Positions 1 to 4,863 of a stretch of 8,898 nucleotides of DNA are shown piece after piece. A model generated the notes under the pieces. That model did no database searches, was not told the origin of the DNA, and saw only the letters and a program-made list of their open reading frames with translations. The stretch spans positions 1 through 8,898 of the forward strand of contig JAHEBR010000077.1 of the NCBI GenBank assembly GCA_024642185.1, in the 5' to 3' direction. Made by a program: the position numbers and the translations under genes. The stretch is from Marivivens sp. Lineage in GTDB: Bacteria; Pseudomonadota; Alphaproteobacteria; Rhodobacterales; Rhodobacteraceae. Within the stretch, counting starts at the first letter, position 1. The number at the start of each line of letters is the position of its first letter.

Positions 1-136
1 TCATCAAAAGTTCAAGGTCGCAGACCTGCCGCTGTGTGAGGTCGTGGCTAGCAAGATCGCCTGCCGAAACTTTCAGCTTCTGGGCGGAATCGTAGGAGAC
101 ATAAAGCTCGGGGATCGGAGCGAGATTGGGAAGCAT
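1..136 (-). CDS. sat: ATP sulfurylase N-terminus (sulfate adenylyltransferase, possibly fused to APS kinase), partial
   Basis: Only the first 45 residues lie in the window; the gene runs out at base 1. They read MLPNLAPIPELYVSYDSAQK and continue to VCDLELLM, matching the N-terminal PUA-like domain of ATP sulfurylases, where a CDLELLxNGGF segment is conserved. The enzyme makes adenosine 5'-phosphosulfate (APS) from ATP and sulfate, the first step of sulfate activation. In many Rhodobacteraceae this N-terminus belongs to a protein that also carries an APS kinase domain, but that part cannot be seen here. The ATG at 136-134 has a purine-rich ribosome site (AAAAGGA, 151-145) eight bases upstream, so it can be an independent start. 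However, no stop separates it from the upstream regulator, which is in the same frame. The start position is therefore uncertain; the family is fairly sure. Confidence 0.78.
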   Translation of the reverse strand, partial: MLPNLAPIPELYVSYDSAQKLKVSAGDLASHDLTQRQVCDLELLM

Positions 137-502
137 CAGGGGGGTCCTTTTCTTCAATGAGAGAAGCCCGCTTTCGGTGCCGGTCAATTCGGCGTGCAGG
201 GCGTCATATTCGGCGAGCTTGCGCTCGAGGAAACGGTCGGTGAGGCGGGCCTTGGTGGCCGCGCCGCGGGTTGTCAGGGCATAGGCGAAGCGCTGGCGAC
301 GGTCGGGGCCAGCGCGTTCGGTGATGGCGATCAGGCCCGCGGCGGTGGCGGCGCGGAGGTGATTGTTGAGGGTTCCAAGGCTGACGCCGATGGCCTGTGC
401 CGTCGCACGTTGCGAGGCGTCCGGCGCCAGATCAAGCTGGCGCAGGAGGCGGAAGAGCTGATCTTCCTCCGGCGGGGCGGCTTGGGTCTGGGGTGAATTC
501 AT
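137..502 (-). CDS. MarR-like winged-helix regulator (resembles EPS-associated MarR family), reading in frame into sat
   Basis: The ATG at 502-500 opens 122 codons before the sat ATG. Residues about 13-60 form a winged-helix DNA-binding domain; the helix-turn-helix is near 30-54 (QRATAQAIGVSLGTLNNHLR) and the wing near 62-77 (ERAGPDRRQRFAYALT). Residues 81-107 (ATKARLTDRFLERKLAEYDA and following) look like the C-terminal helix of the small EPS-associated MarR-type regulators, which I recall as about 100-110 residues long. The expected role is cytoplasmic transcription control, perhaps of the sulfate-activation gene next to it. The ribosome site is weak. The reading frame does not stop: it crosses SGLLSLKKRTPL straight into the sat methionine. 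One base fewer in the C6 run (139-144) would create a TGA overlapping the sat ATG. The DNA-binding fold is clear; the exact family is from memory. Confidence 0.7.
139..144. other. Six-G homopolymer at the regulator/sat junction
   Basis: On the coding (minus) strand this is C6 followed by TGATG. With six C the frame reads ACC CCC CTG ATG and joins regulator to ATP sulfurylase. With five C it would read ACC CCC TGA, a stop overlapping the sat ATG in the common TGATG coupling arrangement. The tract therefore decides whether there are two coupled genes or one fusion protein. Confidence 0.8.
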
Positions 503-518
503 GGATCGGCTCAAATGT

Positions 519-532
519 GTTCAACGATGAAC
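519..532. promoter_or_regulatory. Inverted repeat upstream of the winged-helix gene (possible operator)
   Basis: GTTCA-ACGA-TGAAC is a 5-base inverted repeat with a 4-base spacer, 17 bases upstream of the regulator start codon. Its position suits autoregulation by the winged-helix protein, but no consensus for this protein is known to me. Confidence 0.3.
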
Positions 533-558
533 GCATCTCATATATTCGGGTGTCTGGG

Positions 559-570
559 AAGAAATTTCTT
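559..570. promoter_or_regulatory. Perfect 12-base palindrome AAGAAATTTCTT
   Basis: A perfect 12-base palindrome in the 76-base gap between the RES stop and the regulator start, upstream of an AT-rich TATATG (544-539 on the minus strand) that could be a -10 element. Its core GAAATTTC recurs in the palindrome at 3960-3971. It is a candidate protein-binding site; the promoter itself is not convincing. Confidence 0.3.
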
Positions 571-578
571 TGTGTATC

Positions 579-1013
579 TCAGAACGGAAGGCTCTCGCCC
601 TCGGTCGCGAGGGAGGTCGCGCTGACGTCAAATATCGCGATATGGGTCAGATCGGGACGGGATCGCGAGGAATAAAGCATCGCTTGCCAGCCCTCGGCCC
701 GCAGGCGATCCGAGACTGCCCAAGTGGGCGAGGGGCCATTGTCGCGCAGATCCTGCCAGACGATGCCGAGTTCCGGCCGCCCGCTCATGTCGATCACGCG
801 ATCTGCCGAAAAGCGCAGCGGGTGGATCAGGCGAGGCGGATCATCCGCACTGATATAGCGCCGGATCGCAACGCGGCAGCCTTCAGGCGTCAGCGACGCG
901 TAGAGCGCTGTCTGCCCACCATGGTGAAACCGCCCTTCGGGAGCGGATGCCGGGATCAGCGGCGACTGGCCCTTGAAGGCCGCCCGCCAGATGATCCCGG
1001 CGAAAGCTGTCAC
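579..1013 (-). CDS. RES-domain protein (NAD+-phosphorylase/toxin fold), no antitoxin partner visible
   Basis: A 144-residue protein with the layout of the RES family, named for conserved Arg, Glu and Ser; studied members (such as MbcT-type toxins) break down NAD+. Visible are WR at 9-10, GRFHHGG at 27-33 (family form GGRW/FN), LYAS at 37-40, a long-strand region LIHPLRF at 62-68, and LYSSRSR at 113-119 where the conserved serine falls. At the place of the conserved glutamate, nine residues after the LYAS serine, there is Ala49; no other Glu fits. Catalysis is therefore doubtful. The ATG overlaps the trxB stop (ATGA at 1013-1010), so it is probably translated from the trxB message. RES toxins usually sit beside an Xre/MbcA antitoxin gene; none is seen. 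It may be a domesticated, non-toxic member. Family assignment is good; function is unknown. Confidence 0.75.
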   Translation of the reverse strand: MTAFAGIIWRAAFKGQSPLIPASAPEGRFHHGGQTALYASLTPEGCRVAIRRYISADDPPRLIHPLRFSADRVIDMSGRPELGIVWQDLRDNGPSPTWAVSDRLRAEGWQAMLYSSRSRPDLTHIAIFDVSATSLATEGESLPF

Positions 1014-1951
1014 TTGTGGTGGGCGAGCCAGCGCTCGGCGTCGAGCGCGGCCATGCAGCCCATGCCGGCGCTGGTCACAGCCTGGCGATAGATATGGTCG
1101 GTCAGGTCGCCGGCGGCGAAAACGCCTTCAACCGAGGTGCGGGTCGAGCCGGGGTGAACCTTGACGTAGCCGCCGTGATGCAGCTCAAGCTGGTCCTTCA
1201 CCAGCTCTGATGCCGGCGCGTGGCCGATGGCGATGAAAACGCCCTTGGCCGAAACCTCGGAAATCTCGCCGGTTTGGGTGTGTTTGACCCTGATGCCGGT
1301 CACACCCATCGGGCTATCTTCGCCGACAACCTCTTCGAGCGTGTGGTGCCACATGACCTCGATCTTTGGGTTCTTCATCAGACGGTCGATCAGGATCTGC
1401 TCGGCGCGGAATTCGTCGCGGCGATGGATTACAGTCACCTTCGAGGCGAAATTCGTCAGGAACAGCGCCTCTTCCACGGCCGTGTTGCCGCCGCCGACCA
1501 CGACGATTTCCTGACCGCGATAGAAGAAGCCGTCGCAGGTCGCGCAGGCCGAAACGCCGAAGCCTTTGTATTTCTCTTCAGACTCGAGCCCCAGCCACTT
1601 GGCTCGGGCGCCGGTCGCGAGGATCACCGCATCGGCGGTATAGACCGTGCCGCTATCGCCCTTGGCGGTGAAGGGGCGCTTCGACAGATCAAGATCGGTG
1701 ATGATGTCCATGATGATCTCGCAGCCCATCGCGCGGGCGTGCTCTTCCATGTTGACCATCAGCTCGGGGCCTTGGATCTCGGTCTTGCCCGGCCAGTTCT
1801 CGACCTCGGTCGTGGTGGTCAGCTGCCCGCCCGGCTCCATCCCCTGCACGAGGATCGGCTGCAGCATCGCGCGGCTGGCATAGACGCCCGCAGTATATCC
1901 GGCGGGGCCGGATCCGATGATGAGAACCTTGGTGTGGCGGGTCTGGGTCAT
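1010..1951 (-). CDS. trxB: Thioredoxin reductase (NADPH)
   Basis: This low-molecular-weight flavoenzyme passes electrons from NADPH through FAD and a redox disulfide to thioredoxin in the cytoplasm. The 313-residue length is typical. The FAD-binding GSGPAG lies at 13-18, the second FAD motif ATGARAK at 112-118, the active-site CATC at 136-139, the NADPH-binding GGGNTA at 153-158 with HRRDEFRA at 176-183, and the C-terminal FAD motif AAGD at 279-282 followed by RQAVTSAG. All catalytic elements are present. The start is supported by an AAGAGGAAAG ribosome site seven bases upstream. It diverges from the Lrp-type gene, and its stop overlaps the RES start, so trxB heads a minus-strand run that ends with the ATP sulfurylase gene; thioredoxin is the usual electron donor for assimilatory sulfate reduction, so the grouping makes sense. 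Confidence 0.97.
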   Translation of the reverse strand: MTQTRHTKVLIIGSGPAGYTAGVYASRAMLQPILVQGMEPGGQLTTTTEVENWPGKTEIQGPELMVNMEEHARAMGCEIIMDIITDLDLSKRPFTAKGDSGTVYTADAVILATGARAKWLGLESEEKYKGFGVSACATCDGFFYRGQEIVVVGGGNTAVEEALFLTNFASKVTVIHRRDEFRAEQILIDRLMKNPKIEVMWHHTLEEVVGEDSPMGVTGIRVKHTQTGEISEVSAKGVFIAIGHAPASELVKDQLELHHGGYVKVHPGSTRTSVEGVFAAGDLTDHIYRQAVTSAGMGCMAALDAERWLAHHK

Positions 1952-1985
1952 GGCAGCTTTCCTCTTGTGTCAGAACCCGATATAG

Positions 1986-2001
1986 CCGCGCTGCGCCGCG
2001 G
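1986..2001 (-). other. Hairpin in the trxB leader
   Basis: CCGCG-CTGCGC-CGCGG can fold as a 5-base-pair stem with a 6-base loop, 35-50 bases upstream of the trxB start. There is no T tract, so it is not an intrinsic terminator. It could shape the 5' leader or be incidental in GC-rich DNA. Confidence 0.25.
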
Positions 2002-2062
2002 TTTAAAGGCCGTTGGCGTGAAACACATAAAGAGTATGCAATGTATCGAGATGCGTAACGAT

Positions 2063-2102
2063 ATTGCGCTGACTTGAAAGATTATTGCGTATTGCGGCCG
2101 CA
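2063..2102. promoter_or_regulatory. ATTGCG repeats and NotI-type palindrome between trxB and the Lrp-type gene
   Basis: ATTGCG occurs at 2063-2068, 2084-2089 and 2091-2096; the first two are 21 bases apart, two helical turns. The last runs into the perfect 10-base palindrome TGCGGCCGCA (2093-2102). Lrp/AsnC proteins commonly bind several phased sites in front of their own gene and the divergent neighbour, so this is a reasonable candidate for the binding region. Confidence 0.35.
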
Positions 2103-2113
2103 TCGCGTAGTCT
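2085..2113 (+). promoter_or_regulatory. Possible promoter of the Lrp-type gene
   Basis: TTGCGT (2085-2090) and TAGTCT (2108-2113) are separated by 17 bases and would start transcription near 2120, about 20 bases before the start codon. Both hexamers are only partial matches to sigma-70-type sites, and the palindrome 2093-2102 lies in the spacer, where a bound regulator would block polymerase. Confidence 0.3.
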
Positions 2114-2138
2114 TTGCTAAATTTCCTGAGGAGTCATC

Positions 2139-2639
2139 ATGCCGGGCAGCAAACTCGACGAAATCGACCGTATGATCCTTGCAGAGCTTCAGGCCGATGG
2201 ACGCATGACCAACGTCGAGCTTGCCAAGCGGGTGGGCATTTCCGCGCCGCCCTGCCTGCGGCGGGTCCGCACGCTCGAGGAGCAGGGCTATATCCGCGGC
2301 TATCACGCCGACGTCGATCCGCGCGAATTGGGCTTCGAGGTTCAGGTTTTCGCGATGGTCGGCCTTGTGAGCCAGGCCGAGGTCGATCTTTCGGCCTTTG
2401 AAGCCAAGTGCAAAGGCTGGCCCTTGGTCCGCGAATGCCACATGCTCAACGGCGAGGTGGATTTTATCCTCAAATGTGTTTCGCCCGATCTGCGCACCTT
2501 CCAGACCTTCCTGACCGAACAGCTCACCGCCGCTCCGAATGTGGCGAGCGTGAAAACCAGCCTCGTCATCCGCGATGCGAAAGACGAGCCCGGTGTTCCG
2601 TTTGACGTTCTGGAAGAACGGCTGCGCCGCGATGCCTGA
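2139..2639 (+). CDS. Lrp/AsnC family transcriptional regulator
   Basis: A 166-residue protein, normal length for the family. Residues 6-55 form the AsnC-type helix-turn-helix (LDEIDRMILAELQADGRM, then LAKRVGISAPPCLRRVRTLE), followed by the hinge GYIRGYHADVDPRELGF. Residues about 66-146 are the RAM ligand-sensing and oligomerisation domain; the segment MLNGEVDFIL at 102-111 corresponds to the conserved effector-binding turn. Such proteins form dimers to octamers and respond to amino acids or related metabolites. A GAGGAG ribosome site eight bases upstream supports the ATG. It is divergent from trxB (187-base gap), so either gene, or both, could be controlled from the shared region. Two cysteines, C91 and C100, bracket KGWPLVRE and a third is at C113; with trxB next door a redox role is imaginable but unsupported. 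The ligand cannot be told from sequence. Confidence 0.93.
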   Translation: MPGSKLDEIDRMILAELQADGRMTNVELAKRVGISAPPCLRRVRTLEEQGYIRGYHADVDPRELGFEVQVFAMVGLVSQAEVDLSAFEAKCKGWPLVRECHMLNGEVDFILKCVSPDLRTFQTFLTEQLTAAPNVASVKTSLVIRDAKDEPGVPFDVLEERLRRDA

Positions 2640-3434
2640 TCAGGCGGCGTAGAAGAGGTCCAGGTCCTGCAGCCTGAGGCGCGGGGCCATTGGGGCGCCG
2701 AATTCGGTAAAGTCCAACATTTGCGGGAAGAGCGTCATAAAAAGGCGCAAGAGATCACCGCGCAGCGGGAAGCGGTGGGCAAGGCCGGGGTGGTAGCTCT
2801 CGACCTCAATTCCGCCAGTGACAAGCCGCTGATGCTCGGCAAAGGCCAGATGGAAAACCTGAACCGAAGTCATCGGGGTCAGTTCGACAATGTTGACGCC
2901 GTCGACAAAGTCTCTGAGCGGGACAAGCGCGATGGTTTGGCCCGTCAGGGTCTTGATGCCAGGCGCACGGTGAACGATCCGGGTCGACGGGCCAAAGACG
3001 GTGTCATTCGAGGGTCTGCCAAGGCCCATGGCTTCGGCCGCCATGCGGGTCAGGTGCCGCATCTCGGGGGATTGGCCCTCGGCGCTTGGAACGAGCATCA
3101 TCGAGCCCTTCCATGTGAGTTTCTCAAACTCGCCATCGGCCGTCAGAACCATGTCGCCCGGCAAGAGATCCTCGACAGCGACGGGGCCTGCTTTGGTCTG
3201 AAAGATGGTTCCACGGGCGAAGGCTGAAAAGGCTTCTTCGAATTGCGGAATAGCGGGGGCAATATGGGAATGCTCCACGATATCGCCATTTGATGCCAGA
3301 TGGACGGCCTCATACCTGCGCATGAGAGGCTGACCGCGCTGGGGCCGCCCGTCGGGTCGAGCGATCTGGTTCCTACGGGCCAGAGAGGAAAGGGGAAGGT
3401 CCAGCCCTACGCTGGAGTCGGGGGTCATGGTCAT
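2640..3434 (-). CDS. Hint (hedgehog/intein)-domain protein lacking the catalytic cysteine
   Basis: A protein of 264 residues from the ATG at 3434, chosen because AAAGG lies seven bases upstream; an in-frame ATG at 3458 would give 272. Residues 71-100 (AFARGTIFQTKAGPVAVEDL, then PGDMVLT) match the first block of Hint_2 domains, normally CFxxGTxIxTxxGxxxVEDLxxGDxV. Residues 148-176 (GPSTRIVHR to ALVPLRDFVDG) and 195-217 (FHLAFAEHQ to YHPG) fit the later strands. In intein and hedgehog proteins the first cysteine starts the N-S shift; here that position is Ala71, and the whole protein has no cysteine. Autoprocessing by the usual chemistry is therefore not expected. I recall similar proteins in roseobacters, so this may be normal for the branch. 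No signal peptide or membrane segment is visible. It ends back to back with the Lrp-type gene. Role unknown. Confidence 0.8.
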   Translation of the reverse strand: MTMTPDSSVGLDLPLSSLARRNQIARPDGRPQRGQPLMRRYEAVHLASNGDIVEHSHIAPAIPQFEEAFSAFARGTIFQTKAGPVAVEDLLPGDMVLTADGEFEKLTWKGSMMLVPSAEGQSPEMRHLTRMAAEAMGLGRPSNDTVFGPSTRIVHRAPGIKTLTGQTIALVPLRDFVDGVNIVELTPMTSVQVFHLAFAEHQRLVTGGIEVESYHPGLAHRFPLRGDLLRLFMTLFPQMLDFTEFGAPMAPRLRLQDLDLFYAA

Positions 3435-3505
3435 GCGGGCACCTTTTGTGCTCGCCATCAGTCGGCCCCCACCGACAACGTCCGGCTTAATGAACGATTG
3501 CGCTC

Positions 3506-3534
3506 AAAATCGACAATTGGTGGCAGTTTGTCAA
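3506..3534 (-). promoter_or_regulatory. Promoter of the Hint-domain gene
   Basis: On the minus strand a perfect -35 TTGACA (3534-3529) is followed, after exactly 17 bases, by GATTTT (3511-3506), a weak -10. Transcription would begin near 3499, leaving about 65 bases of leader before the ATG at 3434. This is the best -35 element seen in the window's gaps. Confidence 0.5.
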
Positions 3535-3639
3535 AAGACCTGCGCGATCAGGGTGTTGAGGGGAACCAATCGCAACCGGGGTCTGGGATTGTCCGGCAAT
3601 GGTGGACGAAATTGCCACATTCCGATTCGTAACGCTCAA

Positions 3640-3667
3640 ATAAAAACCGCCCGGAAGGCCGGGCGGT
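3640..3667 (-). terminator. Rho-independent terminator of the 55-residue protein gene
   Basis: ACCGCCCGG-AAGG-CCGGGCGGT (3646-3667) is a perfect 9-base-pair, GC-rich stem with a 4-base loop. Read on the minus strand it is followed by TTTTTATTT, the classic layout. It lies 36 bases past the stop of the small gene at 3704 and would also insulate the Hint-domain promoter from upstream reading. Confidence 0.9.
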
Positions 3668-3674
3668 CAAGGTG

Positions 3675-3688
3675 CCGCCAAAGGGCGG
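3675..3688. other. Second inverted repeat before the terminator
   Basis: CCGCC-AAAG-GGCGG can form a 5-base-pair hairpin between the small gene's stop and its terminator. It shares the CCGCC/GGCGG sequence with the terminator stem, so the two arms could mispair; it may help protect the transcript's 3' end. Confidence 0.3.
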
Positions 3689-3703
3689 TTGGGGAAGTGA
3701 AAC

Positions 3704-3871
3704 TCAGGCCGAGGCAGACGAGGTCGCGTCGGGTTGGGAGGAGGCCTCAGCGGCCTTGCGGCGGGCGATCATAGCTTGACGGCGGGCACCGCGGGCCCAA
3801 GGCATCTGGTGCTGCTCGCATTTTGCGGCTTCTGCTGCGAGAGATTTGATCCAGCGCTTTTCCGTTTTCAT
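3704..3871 (-). CDS. Small basic protein, 55 residues, unknown function
   Basis: It begins MKTEKRWIKSLAAEAAKCEQ and continues through MPWARGARRQAMIARRK (residues 23-39) to a Ser/Ala-rich tail. An upstream extension of 25 codons is open, but this ATG has an AGGGAA ribosome site and the MKTEKRW opening that I recall from short unannotated roseobacter proteins. The protein is strongly positive in its central part, with one cysteine (C18), no membrane segment and no signal peptide, so it is probably cytoplasmic and could bind nucleic acid or an acidic partner; that is a guess. It stands alone: minus strand, its own strong terminator, and a palindrome-rich upstream region of over 200 bases, so it is probably separately regulated. 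Codon use looks like its neighbours. That it is a real gene is fairly likely; its role is unknown. Confidence 0.68.
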   Translation of the reverse strand: MKTEKRWIKSLAAEAAKCEQHQMPWARGARRQAMIARRKAAEASSQPDATSSASA

Positions 3872-3913
3872 GGCCGTTCCCTGTCGTGTGTTGTTTGCCT
3901 CAGTGAGCCCAAC

Positions 3914-3933
3914 ATCGCGGCGCATCGCGGCGG
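3914..3933. repeat. Tandem 10-base repeat upstream of the small gene
   Basis: ATCGCGGCGC is followed directly by ATCGCGGCGG, a two-copy repeat with a period of one helical turn, 43-62 bases before the start codon. It may be a paired binding site or a simple duplication. Confidence 0.35.
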
Positions 3934-3959
3934 TTTCTGGCGGCAAAAAAGGAATTTCC

Positions 3960-3987
3960 GTGAAATTTCACCAATCTCATTAATGAG
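3960..3987. promoter_or_regulatory. Two adjacent perfect 12-base palindromes (possible operator pair)
   Basis: GTGAAATTTCAC (3960-3971) and CTCATTAATGAG (3976-3987) are each perfect palindromes, 4 bases apart, 89-116 bases upstream of the small gene's start. They lie in an AT-rich island in otherwise GC-rich DNA. The first shares GAAATTTC with the palindrome at 559-570. Strong palindromes in a gap suggest dimeric regulator binding; the regulator is unknown. Confidence 0.4.
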
Positions 3988-4068
3988 GGGGTATTGTGGT
4001 CGAAACGCGCAACAATGCCGGATTTGCTGGCGTTTTTGCGAGAATCGTTGAGGCCCTGCGGTCAGACG

Positions 4069-4089
4069 GGCTGCGACGGCGATGCAGCC
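4069..4089. other. Hairpin after the pgeF stop
   Basis: GGCTGC (4069-4074) pairs with GCAGCC (4084-4089) across a 9-base loop, 19-39 bases beyond the end of pgeF. No T tract follows on the minus strand, so if the lgt-midA-pgeF transcript ends here it would need Rho. No convincing gene lies in 3872-4107. Confidence 0.3.
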
Positions 4090-4107
4090 GCCCCAGTTGC
4101 GCCACAA

Positions 4108-4863
4108 TCAGAGGCGGATCGCCGAGATCAGGCGGCCATAGTCGGCCTCTTTGGCCTTGGTGGTTCTGCGATAGCTGAAGAACCGGTCGGGATCGGAATA
4201 GGTGCAGTGCCGCGTCCATTCGGCGTTGGCTATTCCCGCCCGACGCAGAAGGTGCAGGCCGAGGGCCGGCAGATCGAACATCATCCGGTCGCCTTCGCCA
4301 CCGGCAAAGAACCGGGCGAAGGCCGGATCTTCGGCTATGAACGCGTCGAAGAACTCGGGGCCGACCTCATAGGCGCGCTGGCTGATCGTCGGGCCGATCA
4401 CCGCGTGGATCCGCGCGCGCTTGGCGCCGAGCGCTTCCATGGCATCGACAGTCGCCCCCAAAACTCCTGCCAGCGCCCCTTTCCAGCCGGCGTGCGCGGT
4501 GCCGATCACGCCGGCTTCGGCATCGGCGAAGAGGACCGGCTGGCAATCGGCGGTGAGAACGGTGAGCGCCACGCCGGGCAGGTTTGTCACCATCGCGTCG
4601 GCGGGCGGGCGGGGGTTCTTGGGGTCGGTGACGATGACGACATCGGCGGAATGGATCTGATGGACGCCAAGAAGCGCATCCGGTTCGAGATCAAGCGCGG
4701 CGGCCACCCGCCCGCGGTTGATCGCTACCGCTTCATGCTGGTCCGAGCTGCCGTAGCCGCAGTTCAGCCCCTTGAAGATGCCCGAGGATGCGCCGCCCTG
4801 ACGGCCGAAGAAACCGTGGCGAAGCGGCGCGAGGCTGTCGGAAGTGATGATATCGAGCGTCAT
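4108..4863 (-). CDS. pgeF: Peptidoglycan-editing factor / laccase-domain (YfiH-type) enzyme
   Basis: The YfiH/DUF152 'laccase-domain' family; members act on purine nucleosides in vitro and in E. coli prevent wrong amino acids in peptidoglycan precursors (PgeF). From the ATG at 4863 the protein has 251 residues. The metal-binding set is complete: His71 (in VHQIHS), Cys107 (LTADCQPV) and His124 (TAHAGWKG); these numbers equal those I recall for E. coli YfiH. The N-terminal FFGRQGGASSG, the IGPTISQRAYEVG segment (156-168) and C-terminal CTYSDPDRFFSYRR are also typical. I prefer 4863 over the in-frame ATG at 4872 because it overlaps the midA stop as ATGA and gives MTLDIITSD, the usual opening. 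It is the last gene of lgt-midA-pgeF and is probably translated by coupling, since no ribosome site is seen. Confidence 0.92.
   Translation of the reverse strand: MTLDIITSDSLAPLRHGFFGRQGGASSGIFKGLNCGYGSSDQHEAVAINRGRVAAALDLEPDALLGVHQIHSADVVIVTDPKNPRPPADAMVTNLPGVALTVLTADCQPVLFADAEAGVIGTAHAGWKGALAGVLGATVDAMEALGAKRARIHAVIGPTISQRAYEVGPEFFDAFIAEDPAFARFFAGGEGDRMMFDLPALGLHLLRRAGIANAEWTRHCTYSDPDRFFSYRRTTKAKEADYGRLISAIRL

Noticed and set aside
579..1013. RES gene as half of a classical toxin-antitoxin pair.
   Set aside because: No Xre/MbcA-like gene is next to it: upstream is trxB, and downstream is a MarR-like regulator whose fold and C-terminal helix do not resemble the RES-partner antitoxins.
1220..2077. 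285-codon plus-strand frame opposite trxB.
   Set aside because: It is the complement of trxB codons; no motif, while trxB has every catalytic element.
3704..3946. 80-residue version of the small basic protein.
   Set aside because: The first 25 codons lie over the tandem repeat and have no ribosome site; the ATG at 3871 has AGGGAA and a better N-terminus.
3996..4178. 60-codon plus-strand reading frame after the small-gene upstream region, with a GAGGGGG before a GTG.
   Set aside because: It runs into the antisense of pgeF, its second half is low-complexity Arg/Ser/Gly, and it matches no family I know.
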